Under the pieces are notes generated by a model. It was not told the DNA's origin and searched no databases. It was given only the letters and a program-made list of their open reading frames with translations. A DNA stretch of 64,000 nt from Candidatus Gastranaerophilales bacterium. GTDB lineage: Bacteria > Cyanobacteriota > Vampirovibrionia > Gastranaerophilales > Gastranaerophilaceae. A program made the translations under genes and the position numbers. Location of the stretch: positions 1 through 64,000 of the forward strand of contig CALUQX010000010.1 of the NCBI GenBank assembly GCA_944323045.1, in the 5' to 3' direction. Position 1 is the stretch's first letter. Every line of letters starts with the position of its first letter. Shown here piece by piece: positions 1-7,842 of the stretch.

Positions 1-77
1 GGCGGGAACGACGAGGCTCGAACTCGCGACCTCATGCGTGACAGGCATGCGCTCTAACCAAACTGAGCTACGCTCCC
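1..77 (-). tRNA. tRNA-Asp (GTC)
   Basis: Read on the minus strand this folds as a full cloverleaf. The 7-bp acceptor stem GGGAGCG/CGTTCCC has one G-U pair. The D-loop contains AGCTCAGTTTGG, the anticodon loop CTGTCAC gives anticodon GTC, and the T-arm holds GTTCGAGCC. The discriminator base is G and CC follows at the window edge, so the final A of a CCA tail, if encoded, lies outside. Its downstream partner on the minus strand is not visible. Confidence 0.95.
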
Positions 78-242
78 TTATTCTGAGGTTCCCCTCTTTT
101 CAATGTCTCTCGACATTTATTATTATAGCTCGCTGATTTTTTTTTTGCAATACCTTTTTCCTATTTTTTTTGAAAATTTTTCGAAAATCTATACTTTTTA
201 TATTTCTACTAATTCTCAGCCTTATTAGTTTAACATTACAAA

Positions 243-270
243 GAGGCGCCGGATTTTAATCCGGCGCCTC
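243..270 (-). terminator. Hairpin downstream of the branching enzyme gene
   Basis: A perfect 12-bp stem, GAGGCGCCGGAT with its complement, encloses a 4-nt loop 18 bases after the stop of the GH57 gene. The T tract after it on the minus strand is weak (CTTTGTAATG), so this is a hairpin-type terminator without a strong U run. It may also shield the tRNA-Asp gene from readthrough. Confidence 0.6.
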
Positions 271-287
271 TCTCTTATTATCCTAAC

Positions 288-2009
288 TTAATTATAAAGC
301 GGTGCTAGTTTCTTTGATTGCTGTGGAATTACACCTTCTTCTATTGATTGATATACTCTGTAATCGATTACAGGGAAACAGTTATCAATACTTTCGATTT
401 CTTTCAGCGCAGCATCATCTATATTACCGCTTTCTATCATATCTGCGATTTTTTCAAATCTGTCGACATGTTCTCTGAATCTATCTGTTGCGTAATCTTT
501 CGCCTGCCATGTCGTAATCAAGAACGGCCAGTCAGAACTTTGCAGTAACAGATTTTCTCTTGCTAACTGATTTAATGCTCTGTGCAACAGTTTATCTTCA
601 GGTATCTCCAGATATCTGTCTACAATTTTGTTTATTCTCTTTTCACAAGAATGTATAATCGGCCACATCCATTCAGTCAAATGGTTCTGCCATACGTAGA
701 AGTGTCCACCCTGTCCCCATGAACTTTCAGGTATCTGGATCGCTTCTGTTGGCGGATGAGCATGGATATATTCGCCGGCAGTCATTCTTTCTACTTCTGG
801 TAAGTATGTGTGGAATTTCTTAATAACTTGTTTAATGAATTCAACACCTTCAAACCACCAGTGACCGAACAATTCTGTATCAAATGAAACCATCACTAAA
901 CCTTCTTTGCCATTGTGTGACATTTTGTAGTCATTTAACAGATGATAAATCAATGTTGTGTAGTGATCAGAGTTTTCATTTACTTTGTTTAATGCAAGTA
1001 CCGGATCGTAAAGCATTTTGTCACCTAAATCTGTTTTTGGTGAAGTTATTCTCCAGTAATGCATGCCTGAATTGCAGTCTTTTCTGTGGAATTCACGATA
1101 GCAGCCGTCACCCGGATAACCGTCAGCGGCTGACCAGACTTGATAACCTGCACGGTCATTTCTGCCCATTACTGCAACTTGTGCATCCGGCAGCCAGTAT
1201 GCAGAATATGTGTCATATCCGGTTGCAGGACGTTCCGGCAGCGGTATATATTCAATGTTGCCATATACACCGATTACACGTCTGTTACCGATTGAGTTAC
1301 CGCCTTCTATAACGTGAGATTCTGTAAAGAAATATTCTATATCGTTATTCTGCAGGGTAACTTCAATTGCCGGTCTCCAGTGTTTTTGACCGTCTTTACC
1401 GATATATTCATAGCCCTGTCTGTATGCACATTCCGGAAGCCAGCAGCCTTTTGCTTTCTTACCGAATAATCTTTTTGTTGTGTCTGAGCCCACTTTAAAT
1501 TGTGCGTTCAGATTGCTGTCAGTTGCTAATAGCGGTGAAAATCCGTGAGTAGCACCGGATGTCGTAATTTCAATACAGCCGAGATCTTGATATTTTTTAA
1601 ATTGACCTATCAAATCTTTTCCGTATTTATTTACAAATGAATCTTTAATATGGTTAAACCAGTCAAAATAATATTTTGCAAGGTATTTCAAATGCTGAGA
1701 ATGCGGAACTTTTTCATCCGGATATCTTTCAAGGTCTTTTGCAACTTTTGCAATTCTTGAATCCAAATACTTCACAAATCCATCTTTAAGATATTCATCG
1801 TTAAGTTGTTCTGCAAGTATTGGTGTTATACCAACAGTTAATTTTGCTTTAATACCTTCATCATACAATTCAGAAATTGCATTCAAAAGAGGTACATAAG
1901 TTTCAGCCATACATTCATAAAGATTTTCTTCCCCGAAAGGCCACATACCGGCTTTTCTGTAATATGGAAGGTGACTGTGTAACATAAATACGAATTGTCC
2001 TACTGACAT
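288..2009 (-). CDS. GH57-family 1,4-alpha-glucan branching enzyme (DUF1957 type)
   Basis: The product, about 573 residues, is a cytoplasmic GH57 glucan branching enzyme that introduces alpha-1,6 branches into glycogen. The GH57 signature HSHLPYY lies at residues 11-17. WLPECAY carries the family's catalytic nucleophile Glu near residue 193, and FDTELFGHWW carries the acid/base Asp near 376. A C-terminal helical domain rich in Trp and His follows, as in the bacterial enzymes. The frame is open for nine codons further upstream, but a GGAGG Shine-Dalgarno sequence sits inside that stretch, 6 bases before ATG 2009, so I use that start. The gene stands alone between a hairpin and the divergent rpsT. 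A GT5 synthase at the other end of the window would supply its substrate. Confidence 0.92.
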   Translation of the reverse strand: MSVGQFVFMLHSHLPYYRKAGMWPFGEENLYECMAETYVPLLNAISELYDEGIKAKLTVGITPILAEQLNDEYLKDGFVKYLDSRIAKVAKDLERYPDEKVPHSQHLKYLAKYYFDWFNHIKDSFVNKYGKDLIGQFKKYQDLGCIEITTSGATHGFSPLLATDSNLNAQFKVGSDTTKRLFGKKAKGCWLPECAYRQGYEYIGKDGQKHWRPAIEVTLQNNDIEYFFTESHVIEGGNSIGNRRVIGVYGNIEYIPLPERPATGYDTYSAYWLPDAQVAVMGRNDRAGYQVWSAADGYPGDGCYREFHRKDCNSGMHYWRITSPKTDLGDKMLYDPVLALNKVNENSDHYTTLIYHLLNDYKMSHNGKEGLVMVSFDTELFGHWWFEGVEFIKQVIKKFHTYLPEVERMTAGEYIHAHPPTEAIQIPESSWGQGGHFYVWQNHLTEWMWPIIHSCEKRINKIVDRYLEIPEDKLLHRALNQLARENLLLQSSDWPFLITTWQAKDYATDRFREHVDRFEKIADMIESGNIDDAALKEIESIDNCFPVIDYRVYQSIEEGVIPQQSKKLAPLYN

Positions 2010-2161
2010 GTTTTGCCTCCGTTTGCTTCTCTTCAAGATAATTTTATACTACGCAACTTTATATATAATATGTATAGCACAAAAGGGTAAAAAAGATAAT
2101 GCTATAGAACTAATTCTTGTGAATAATGTTACAAAAGTTAAAATACTGTGCCAGTTCAGAC

Positions 2162-2235
2162 TTGAAATTCTGATATTATTTGTTATAATAATTTTGCTCA
2201 CATCCTCGGGTAATGGGCATCGTCATTAAATGCCC
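2162..2235 (+). promoter_or_regulatory. rpsT promoter and leader hairpin
   Basis: TTGAAA at 2162-2167 and TATAAT at 2184-2189, 16 bases apart, form a near-consensus vegetative promoter. Transcription should start near 2196. The leader contains a 6-bp hairpin, GGGCAT (2215-2220) with ATGCCC (2230-2235), 26 bases before the rpsT start. It could be a protein-binding leader, but I do not recognise a named family. Confidence 0.6.
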
Positions 2236-2261
2236 CAAGAGTTAGAAAGGTAAATTCAATT

Positions 2262-2528
2262 ATGGCAAACATTAAATCTGCTAAAAAAAGAGTGTTAATA
2301 GCTGAAAAAAACAGAATTAGAAATGTAGCATTCAAATCTTCTATCAAAACTGCAGTTAAAAAAGTTTTGGAATTAGCTAAAGGCGAAGACAAAGAAGCTT
2401 TGAATTCAGCTATGTCTAAAGTTTATCAGCTTTGTGACAAAGCTGTTGTAAAAGGTATTTTGCATAAAAATACAGCAGCTAGAAAAAAATCAAGATTAAC
2501 ACTTGCAGTTAACAAATTAGCAAAATAA
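2262..2528 (+). CDS. rpsT: 30S ribosomal protein S20
   Basis: This 88-residue basic protein binds 16S rRNA early in assembly of the small subunit. It opens with MANIKSAKKRVLIAEKNRIR, the typical S20 start, is Lys/Ala rich, and has the helical-bundle composition and length usual for the family (about 85-90 residues). It is a single-gene unit: its own promoter lies about 70 bases upstream and a strong terminator follows directly. A purine-rich AGAAAGG Shine-Dalgarno element precedes the ATG. Confidence 0.96.
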   Translation: MANIKSAKKRVLIAEKNRIRNVAFKSSIKTAVKKVLELAKGEDKEALNSAMSKVYQLCDKAVVKGILHKNTAARKKSRLTLAVNKLAK

Positions 2529-2543
2529 TTGACTGAATTATCA

Positions 2544-2580
2544 GACGGCGGCGGATTGAAAAATCCGCCGCCGTCCTGTT
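2544..2580 (+). terminator. rpsT intrinsic terminator
   Basis: A 14-bp perfect GC-rich stem (2544-2557 with 2562-2575) and a GAAA tetraloop are followed by CTGTTTTA. The hairpin begins 15 bases after the rpsT stop and is a classic Rho-independent terminator. It may act in both directions, because the convergent XRE gene ends 19 bases beyond the stem. Confidence 0.9.
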
Positions 2581-2593
2581 TTATCTATTACTC

Positions 2594-2824
2594 TTAAATA
2601 ACAAAATTAAATAAATCCTGAATATTTATCTCAAAAGCATTTGCAATAGCTTCAAGATTTTTGACTGTAATATTAGTCTCACCACGTTCAACCATACCGA
2701 TAAAATTTCTGTTTAAATCAGCAAATTCCGCTAGTTTTTCTTGAGAAAACTTGCGTTTTTGTCGTTCTATACGAATTTTCTGACCGAGTTTTTCAACGGT
2801 ATTTTGATTGATTTGATTATCCAT
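2594..2824 (-). CDS. Small XRE-family helix-turn-helix regulator
   Basis: This 76-residue protein is a single Cro/C1-type HTH domain (about residues 12-70) with nothing added. The recognition-helix region is SQEKLAEFADLNRNFIGMVE, followed by the usual NLEAIANAFEINIQDLF tail. The size is that of restriction-modification controller proteins and Xre-type antitoxins, but no restriction or toxin gene is nearby. It is divergent from a 34-codon ORF, and a 13-bp inverted repeat sits in the shared 95-base promoter region. I infer that it represses or activates that short transcript. No clear Shine-Dalgarno precedes its ATG. Confidence 0.85.
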   Translation of the reverse strand: MDNQINQNTVEKLGQKIRIERQKRKFSQEKLAEFADLNRNFIGMVERGETNITVKNLEAIANAFEINIQDLFNFVI

Positions 2825-2837
2825 TTCATAATTCTAG

Positions 2838-2895
2838 TAACTAATATATTGACATTCTACACAATATAATAGTAATATGATTAATATATTAGTTA
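2838..2895. promoter_or_regulatory. Inverted-repeat operator candidate between XRE gene and short ORF
   Basis: TAACTAATATATT at 2838-2850 and its exact reverse complement at 2883-2895 flank the centre of a divergent promoter region. Each arm also contains an internal palindrome-like core (TAATATATTA in the right arm). TTGACA at 2849-2854 overlaps the left arm. Such paired sites are expected for a dimeric XRE protein; binding by the neighbouring regulator is inference. Confidence 0.55.
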
Positions 2896-2919
2896 TATTT
2901 TAAAAAAGGAGGCATATTT

Positions 2920-3024
2920 ATGAATACCATAAGACATTCAAAAATGTTATTTAAATCGGTGCAAAACACAATACCAAAATTTACACACGCTGAAGGTAGA
3001 ACGCTTACTCATCATTACACATAA
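2920..3024 (+). CDS. Putative 34-aa basic peptide
   Basis: This ORF is too short for routine calling, but it has an excellent Shine-Dalgarno sequence (AGGAGG at 2907-2912, 7 bases before ATG 2920). The predicted peptide starts MNTIRHSKMLFKSVQNTI and ends in a His/Thr-rich tail (RTLTHHYT). It has net positive charge, no membrane segment and no cysteine. I do not recognise it. It is divergent from a single-domain XRE regulator, and its stop codon lies within the left arm of a 17-bp hairpin. It could be a regulatory or toxic peptide, a leader peptide, or the decoy translation of an RNA regulator. Confidence 0.45.
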   Translation: MNTIRHSKMLFKSVQNTIPKFTHAEGRTLTHHYT

Positions 3025-3054
3025 TCACCTCCTGATTAGGAGGTGATTATGTGT
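3017..3054. repeat. 17-bp perfect hairpin with anti-SD and SD arms, overlapping the tRNA-Arg 3' end
   Basis: The left arm (3017-3033) and right arm (3038-3054) are exact reverse complements around the loop GATT. The left arm contains ATCACCTCCT, the sequence conserved at the 3' end of bacterial 16S rRNA; the right arm therefore carries the matching extended Shine-Dalgarno AGGAGGTGAT. No T run follows on either strand. The right arm includes the last acceptor bases of tRNA-Arg on the minus strand. Confidence 0.85.
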
Positions 3055-3125
3055 GCCTGATGCGATTCGAACGCACGACCTTTTCCTTCGGAGGGAAACG
3101 CTCTATCCAACTGAGCTACAGGCAC
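3052..3125 (-). tRNA. tRNA-Arg (CCG)
   Basis: The minus strand gives a complete cloverleaf. The acceptor stem is GTGCCTG/CAGGCAC with discriminator A, the D-loop has AGCTCAGTTGG, the anticodon loop CTCCGAA reads CCG, and the T-arm contains GTTCGAATC. CCA is not encoded: the trailer reads CAT. The trailer and the last acceptor bases can instead pair into the hairpin at 3017-3054. Confidence 0.95.
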
Positions 3126-3126
3126 A

Positions 3127-4473
3127 TTACTGACCGGAAAGTATTACGGTAAAATCAGTTTCGCCGCAATAATAATTGTTAGGATCATATACAAATTGCA
3201 GTCCGCTGAATCCCGGCACCTTCTTATTCAGCCAGTTGTAATATTCATTTGTAATCTTATACGAATGTGCTATAAACTGTGAATGAGAACGGTTGGATTC
3301 GCCCGTACATTTTACCTCAATACCTAAACTTTTAAATGCATTGATTAATTGACGTGCATCTTCTGCTCTGTCTGACGCATACATTACACTAGCCACAAAA
3401 TGTGCTGTTTCATCAATTGCGGCACTGTCTCTATAAATTAAGCGATTAACAACTTCCTGAGTTTTTTCCGGATCTAAAATCCAATAACTTATATATCCTC
3501 TCTGATTTGGCGCCCCCGGCAGCATTGCTATTTCTATTTTATTCATATCAATGTGTTTTGCAAGTGCTGCATATTGAGACATTTCATACACAGACATATC
3601 TGTTTTTATATACTTTCTTGCAACATTAATTATATCCGGAATTTTTGTTATAACAGCAGGAGTCTTTAATGCCTCAAGCAATCCGCGCATAAACCATTGC
3701 TGTCTTTGGGTTCTGCCAATGTCGCCGAGTGCATCGTGTCTGAACCTTAAATACCCGACAGCCTCTTCGCCGCTCAAATGGTGTGTGCCTTTTGACAAAT
3801 TAATATGCAAATTACCGGCATAATCATTGTAATGCATCGGCTTTTCAACATATATATCAATACCATCCATTGCGTTAATTATTTCTTTTACCGCGCCGTC
3901 ATGTACCATTATGTATTTGTCAATATGAACACCTAATGTATCTTCTATAGTTTCTTTAACCATGTCAATGCCGCCTATTGCATGCGCTGCATTGATTTTA
4001 TTAATCCCTTGATTGTGCGGAAGATAAACTTTACTATCACGCGGAATTGATAATGCGTTTATGGATTTTGTACGCGGGTCGATATTGAAAAGTATAATTG
4101 TATCAGTTCTTGTTCCTTTCCAAACATCAGCAACGTTATCGTTATTTGAATCTACACCCAAGAATAAAATATTCTGTCTCTTTGGACCAAACGGCATTGC
4201 AAAATCCGCATGTTCCTTATTTTTACTGCTTCTTGTCAAATTCATAAATATTTTGGTTACGATTGAATCACCGCCAAAATGTTCTTCTAAAAAGCTTTCA
4301 TTATCCGCAAAAATAAAAATACCTAGGAGCACTCCTATAAATATTATCACCATCAAAGTAAGAATTCTTATAAATGAGCGTTGTTCATCTCTTGCTCTTC
4401 TTGCTTTTTCTATTGCTTCCTGCGCAATTCTCTGCGGACTAGGGTTTTGTTCATTTAAATTATTTGTTGTCAT
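3127..4473 (-). CDS. LytR-CpsA-Psr (LCP) family protein with LytR_C domain
   Basis: This 448-residue protein belongs to the LCP family, whose members transfer undecaprenyl-linked glycopolymers to the cell wall or act as related envelope phosphotransferases. A short cytoplasmic N-terminus and one membrane segment (about residues 36-57) lead into the LCP domain (about 95-260). Its hallmarks are RTDTIILFNIDP, the basic/polar stretch SIPRDSKV, and FRHDALGDIGRTQRQQ with conserved Arg and Asp. A C-terminal LytR_C-like domain (about 355-448) ends the protein. A CAGGA element precedes the ATG. It lies directly upstream of the tRNA-Arg gene on the same strand, with only 1 base between its stop and that gene. 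Function in this lineage is inferred from the family. Confidence 0.88.
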   Translation of the reverse strand: MTTNNLNEQNPSPQRIAQEAIEKARRARDEQRSFIRILTLMVIIFIGVLLGIFIFADNESFLEEHFGGDSIVTKIFMNLTRSSKNKEHADFAMPFGPKRQNILFLGVDSNNDNVADVWKGTRTDTIILFNIDPRTKSINALSIPRDSKVYLPHNQGINKINAAHAIGGIDMVKETIEDTLGVHIDKYIMVHDGAVKEIINAMDGIDIYVEKPMHYNDYAGNLHINLSKGTHHLSGEEAVGYLRFRHDALGDIGRTQRQQWFMRGLLEALKTPAVITKIPDIINVARKYIKTDMSVYEMSQYAALAKHIDMNKIEIAMLPGAPNQRGYISYWILDPEKTQEVVNRLIYRDSAAIDETAHFVASVMYASDRAEDARQLINAFKSLGIEVKCTGESNRSHSQFIAHSYKITNEYYNWLNKKVPGFSGLQFVYDPNNYYCGETDFTVILSGQ

Positions 4474-4546
4474 ATTTTTTATCCTGAGTTTATTTTATTA
4501 TTTTAATTGAAATAAATTTAATTTACATCAGGTAAAGTTATGATTT

Positions 4547-5917
4547 TCAAAAAACTTTACTGATTAAGAAAGTTGAGACTAGTGAAAAATAGATAGCAAG
4601 TCCTATAACGTCGATAGTAGTAGCAATCACAGGACCTGACGCTACTGCAGGGTCTATATTCATGCTTTTGAGTGCAAACGGTGTAAATGTACCTATTACT
4701 GTAGCCATAGTCATATTAACAGCCATTGCAATTCCGACAATAATACCGAGTTCTATATTATGTTGCCACCCCCATGTCGCAAAAGTTACCAGCAGCCCGA
4801 ATATACTGCCGATAGCCAAACCAATAAACATTTCTCTCAACATATGGTGAAACGCAGAACTCAACGTTACCTGACCGGTAGACAGACCGCGTACCATAAG
4901 TGTAATGCTCTGTGTACCTATATTTCCGCCTAATCCGGCGAGTAAAGGCATAAATATAGCGATTATAGGCAAAGCATTTAATGTATGGTCAAAATGATGT
5001 GCTACATTTACCGCAACAAATTCACCAAGAAGAGTTATAAAAAGCCATGGAGTTCTTGCACGTATTGCCTGAAAAATATTACCAGAAAGAATCTCATCTT
5101 CGTCTACGACTTCCGTTGAAATACCTGAAGACTGATAGATTTCTTCAGTTGTTTCTTCTTCAAACAAATCATGCACATCGTCCCACGTAATCATACCTTT
5201 AAGTCTGTTGTACAAATCAACTACCGGAAGTGCGCTATATTGGTATTTCATAAATTCATCAATAATATAGTCACTGTAGTCATCAACATGCAGTTTAACA
5301 ATGTCGCTTATCATTATTTCTTCTACTGTTTTGTTGATAGGAGAAGTCAGGAGTTTGCGTAACGAAACAACACCCAGCAGGTGATTTTGTTTATCGACAA
5401 CATAGACATAATAAAGCTCCATATTATCTTTTTCGGCTTTTATGCGTATATGATTTAAGACATCCTGAACAGTCATTTCAGAATTCACGGTCAGGACAGT
5501 CGGGTTCATAATACCGCCAGCAGTATCTTCGTTATATGTGAGCAGTTCTCTAACTTCATCTGAAAATTTTTGCGGAAGTTTGTCTAAATATGTTTCACTT
5601 TCATCCTCTTCCATATCACCGAGTACATCGGCAGCAGCATCGTGCGGCAGTTTTGTGATAATTTTTGATGCCATTTCTTCATCAATATCACCGAGAAGTT
5701 CTACCTGCATCTGCGGGGTTAAATATTCCATCAAATCGGCGGCTTCATCAAGCTCCAGAAGTTTGAAACACTTTAAACGCTCATCAGGTTTCAATTCCTG
5801 AAAAATATCCGCCAAATCCGCAACGTGATAACTGCCGAGTTCTTCCTTTAACTGGGTAAGCGTCTCGTCATCCATTATTTCACGTAAGCGTTCGACTATA
5901 TTTGGAATATTTATCAT
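4547..5917 (-). CDS. mgtE: MgtE-type magnesium transporter
   Basis: The product is a homodimeric Mg2+ channel/transporter of the inner membrane. In order it has an N-terminal MgtE superhelical domain (about residues 20-125), a CBS pair (about 125-250, with YVVDKQNHLLGVVSLRKLL and the acidic linker after DLFEEETTEEIYQ), and five hydrophobic segments (about 280-450) including the conserved GGNIGTQS pore region. Full length for the family. The frame opens at 5935, but a TATAAT hexamer at 5929-5924 lies exactly 6 bases before ATG 5917 and there is no Shine-Dalgarno sequence. I therefore choose 5917 and propose a leaderless mRNA. Confidence 0.93.
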   Translation of the reverse strand: MINIPNIVERLREIMDDETLTQLKEELGSYHVADLADIFQELKPDERLKCFKLLELDEAADLMEYLTPQMQVELLGDIDEEMASKIITKLPHDAAADVLGDMEEDESETYLDKLPQKFSDEVRELLTYNEDTAGGIMNPTVLTVNSEMTVQDVLNHIRIKAEKDNMELYYVYVVDKQNHLLGVVSLRKLLTSPINKTVEEIMISDIVKLHVDDYSDYIIDEFMKYQYSALPVVDLYNRLKGMITWDDVHDLFEEETTEEIYQSSGISTEVVDEDEILSGNIFQAIRARTPWLFITLLGEFVAVNVAHHFDHTLNALPIIAIFMPLLAGLGGNIGTQSITLMVRGLSTGQVTLSSAFHHMLREMFIGLAIGSIFGLLVTFATWGWQHNIELGIIVGIAMAVNMTMATVIGTFTPFALKSMNIDPAVASGPVIATTIDVIGLAIYFSLVSTFLISKVF

Positions 5918-5923
5918 ACCATG

Positions 5924-5929
5924 ATTATA
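5924..5929 (-). promoter_or_regulatory. mgtE -10 element positioned for leaderless transcription
   Basis: On the minus strand a perfect TATAAT ends 7 positions before the A of the ATG at 5917. CTGAAA about 18 bases upstream is a moderate -35. Transcription would begin at or within a base of the start codon. Confidence 0.5.
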
Positions 5930-6032
5930 ATACAAACAGAAAAAATATTTCAGCGAACTGTGGTAGCTTTGCTGAGAACTGTTGTATTAGAACAAAGCAT
6001 TCGGGTATTTTTTATAAGATATAAAATTTTAT

Positions 6033-6290
6033 CTAGCCTGCGTTACGATATGTTCTTATCGCTGTGTCAAGTATAAGTTTATTCATATTCAAAGTTTTCT
6101 TTAAACCGAGTGGTTTGAACGCCTGAGCATCGTCATATATTCCCGGAAAATTGTCAGCAGCGCTTGCAGGTTTCTTTACAGGAGGCATTTTTTTCAGTTG
6201 ACGGTCAATATTTTCCATAGCTAATCTTGCGGCTCTATCTACTTCCTGTGCTGATGGTATGTAAAGAGATATTTTGTTAATATTTGGCAT
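6033..6290 (-). CDS. Hypothetical 85-aa protein
   Basis: I do not recognise this family. The start is well supported by AAAGGAGG 6 bases before the ATG. The sequence opens MPNINKISLYIPSAQEVDRA, then a short amphipathic helix and a Pro/Lys-rich centre (KKMPPVKKPASA), and ends with a basic helix. No signal peptide, membrane segment or cysteine is present. It is a single gene between mgtE and rplL. The 225-base gap upstream holds only the rplL terminator and an 8-bp inverted repeat (TAATCTTT 6385-6392 with its complement 6403-6410) that may belong to its promoter region. Confidence 0.75.
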   Translation of the reverse strand: MPNINKISLYIPSAQEVDRAARLAMENIDRQLKKMPPVKKPASAADNFPGIYDDAQAFKPLGLKKTLNMNKLILDTAIRTYRNAG

Positions 6291-6462
6291 GATTGCCTCC
6301 TTTCACCTTTTGCGTAACCTTCATAATAAAAAATAATGTTTTCTTATTAAAACATTTTTTTTGAATTTTTTGCTAGTTTGTTATTAATCTTTACAATTAA
6401 CAAAAGATTAGAAATTTTTAAAATAACGGATACAGAATAAATTATCAATATAATGTAAAATT

Positions 6463-6491
6463 CCAAAAGCCCCGATTAGCGGGGCTTTTGG
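6463..6491 (-). terminator. rplL terminator
   Basis: A 12-bp stem (CCAAAAGCCCCG at 6463-6474 with 6480-6491) and a 5-nt loop lie 26 bases after the rplL stop on the minus strand. The Ts within the stem and GGAATTTTAC after it provide the release tract. Confidence 0.85.
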
Positions 6492-6516
6492 TAAACTGTC
6501 TATTTGAAAAATAAAC

Positions 6517-6894
6517 TTATTTGATTTCAACAGATGCACCAGCAGCTTCAAGTTGTTTTTTGATAGCTTCAGCATCTTCTTTTTTGATGCCTTCTTTAAC
6601 TGGTTTTGGAGCAGCATCAACTAAATCTTTAGCTTCTTTCAAGCCAAGACCTGTGATAGCACGTACTTCTTTTAATACAGCGATTTTGTTAGCGCCAGCA
6701 GATGCTAAGATTACGCTAACTTCAGTAGCTTCATCAGCTGCTGCTTCGCCTGCTGCTGCCGGAGCTGCTGCTGCAACTGCTACAGGAGCTGCTGCTGATA
6801 CGCCGAATTTTTCTTCCATAGCTTTTACTAATTCAGCTGCTTCTAATAAAGTTAATTTTTCAATTGATTCTAAAATAGTTTCTACGTTACTCAT
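6517..6894 (-). CDS. rplL: 50S ribosomal protein L7/L12
   Basis: This 125-residue acidic protein forms the ribosomal stalk that recruits translation GTPases. It shows the N-terminal dimerisation helices (residues 1-35), the Ala/Pro/Glu-rich hinge (about 36-52) and the globular domain with [20 protein letters not shown] and the closing [10 protein letters not shown]. Length is standard. AAGGAG precedes the ATG. It is the second gene of an rplJ-rplL pair and is followed by a strong terminator, so rpoBC is not co-transcribed here. Confidence 0.97.
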   Translation of the reverse strand: MSNVETILESIEKLTLLEAAELVKAMEEKFGVSAAAPVAVAAAAPAAAGEAAADEATEVSVILASAGANKIAVLKEVRAITGLGLKEAKDLVDAAPKPVKEGIKKEDAEAIKKQLEAAGASVEIK

Positions 6895-7020
6895 TTGTTT
6901 TCTCCTTGTTATTTTTTTAATTTGTTAGTTACTAATTTGTTTTGCACCGACTTATTTAGTTTTTAAGTCATTGCTGTTTGTTAGGTTTGTTAGACCCGAA
7001 TTTCTGAGGAAAAACAGAGT

Positions 7021-7542
7021 CTAAGCTGTTTTCTGGTCTCTAACAGCAGCCATAGCACGTGTAAGTTGAGCCATAACCGCATTGATAGAGTTTGCGATAC
7101 CTGATGCCGGTGAGTTGATTGAACCAAGAATTTTTGCGTAAAGTTCTTCTTTTGAAGGTAATTTTGCCAAGTCTTCAGCTTCACTTGCTGATAACAATTT
7201 ACCGTCTAAAGCACCGCCTAAAATAGCACCTTTTTTAGTATCTTTAATGAATTTTGAAACTGCCTTTGCAGGACTAACCTGATCATCAAACCCGAAAGCT
7301 ATAGCAATTGGTCCTTTTAATGAATCAGCGAGGATTTCATACGGAGTTCCTTTGATTGCTATTTTAGCTAAGGTGTTTTTAGTTACCATGTAGTCGCCGC
7401 CTTCTTTTTGAAGTGAACGTCTCAAGTTTGTGATTTCTTCTACACTGTAACCTTTGTATTCTGTCAGGATAGCTACCTGGGCTTTTTCAACTTTTGATTT
7501 AATTTCATCTATTTTTTCTGATTTAAAAGCTTTTGTTGCCAT
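7021..7542 (-). CDS. rplJ: 50S ribosomal protein L10
   Basis: L10 anchors L7/L12 dimers to 23S rRNA. The 173-residue sequence has the RNA-binding N-terminal domain (EKIDEIKSKVEKAQVAILTEYKG, SVEEITNLRRSLQKEGGDYMVTKNTL) and the C-terminal stalk helix that holds L12 dimers. AAGGAGC precedes the ATG. rplL follows 126 bases downstream. rplK, rplA and nusG, the usual upstream neighbours, are absent; an envelope-type gene lies upstream instead. The leader resembles an L10-binding autoregulatory RNA. Confidence 0.97.
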   Translation of the reverse strand: MATKAFKSEKIDEIKSKVEKAQVAILTEYKGYSVEEITNLRRSLQKEGGDYMVTKNTLAKIAIKGTPYEILADSLKGPIAIAFGFDDQVSPAKAVSKFIKDTKKGAILGGALDGKLLSASEAEDLAKLPSKEELYAKILGSINSPASGIANSINAVMAQLTRAMAAVRDQKTA

Positions 7543-7654
7543 TTTTAGCTCCTTTGTTATATTTTTATCGACCTATTTTTTTACATATACAAAAAAGACT
7601 TTGCAATATGTTTTTAACCGCAAAATCTTACACAATTTATATATTTCGACTGTA

Positions 7655-7805
7655 ATATTTTTCTGTGTAACCTCGGTAAGCTTTTTATTTTTAAGGGTTG
7701 GTATATTTGAGATTGCCTTCTGGTGATAGCGGCTATTGCCATTTAATTACCGGATTCCGGCTAACCTTATATTTCCGTCCCGCTTACTGTCTGCGGTTGT
7801 ATACT
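7655..7805 (-). ncRNA. Ribosomal protein L10 leader (autoregulatory RNA)
   Basis: The 300-base gap upstream of rplJ contains, on the minus strand, ACCGCAGACAGTAAGCGGGA near 7798-7779 and, about 105 bases later, AAGCTTACCGAGGTTACACAG near 7684-7663. These match the conserved pairing blocks of the bacterial L10 leader, which excess L10(L12)4 binds to repress rplJL. Recognition is from memory of the motif; a covariance-model search (Rfam L10_leader) would settle it. Confidence 0.75.
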
Positions 7806-7842
7806 TATACTAGCAGAAAAATCTTGAAAATCAAGTGGTATC

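Noticed and set aside
884-1312. 142-codon plus-strand ORF inside the branching enzyme gene
   Set aside because: It is an antisense shadow of a well-conserved GH57 gene with no ribosome site or family features.
2849-2870. TTGACA plus TATAAT as a promoter for the 34-codon ORF
   Set aside because: The two hexamers are only 10 bases apart, too close for one sigma-70 promoter. The TTGACA may work with a weaker -10 further down.
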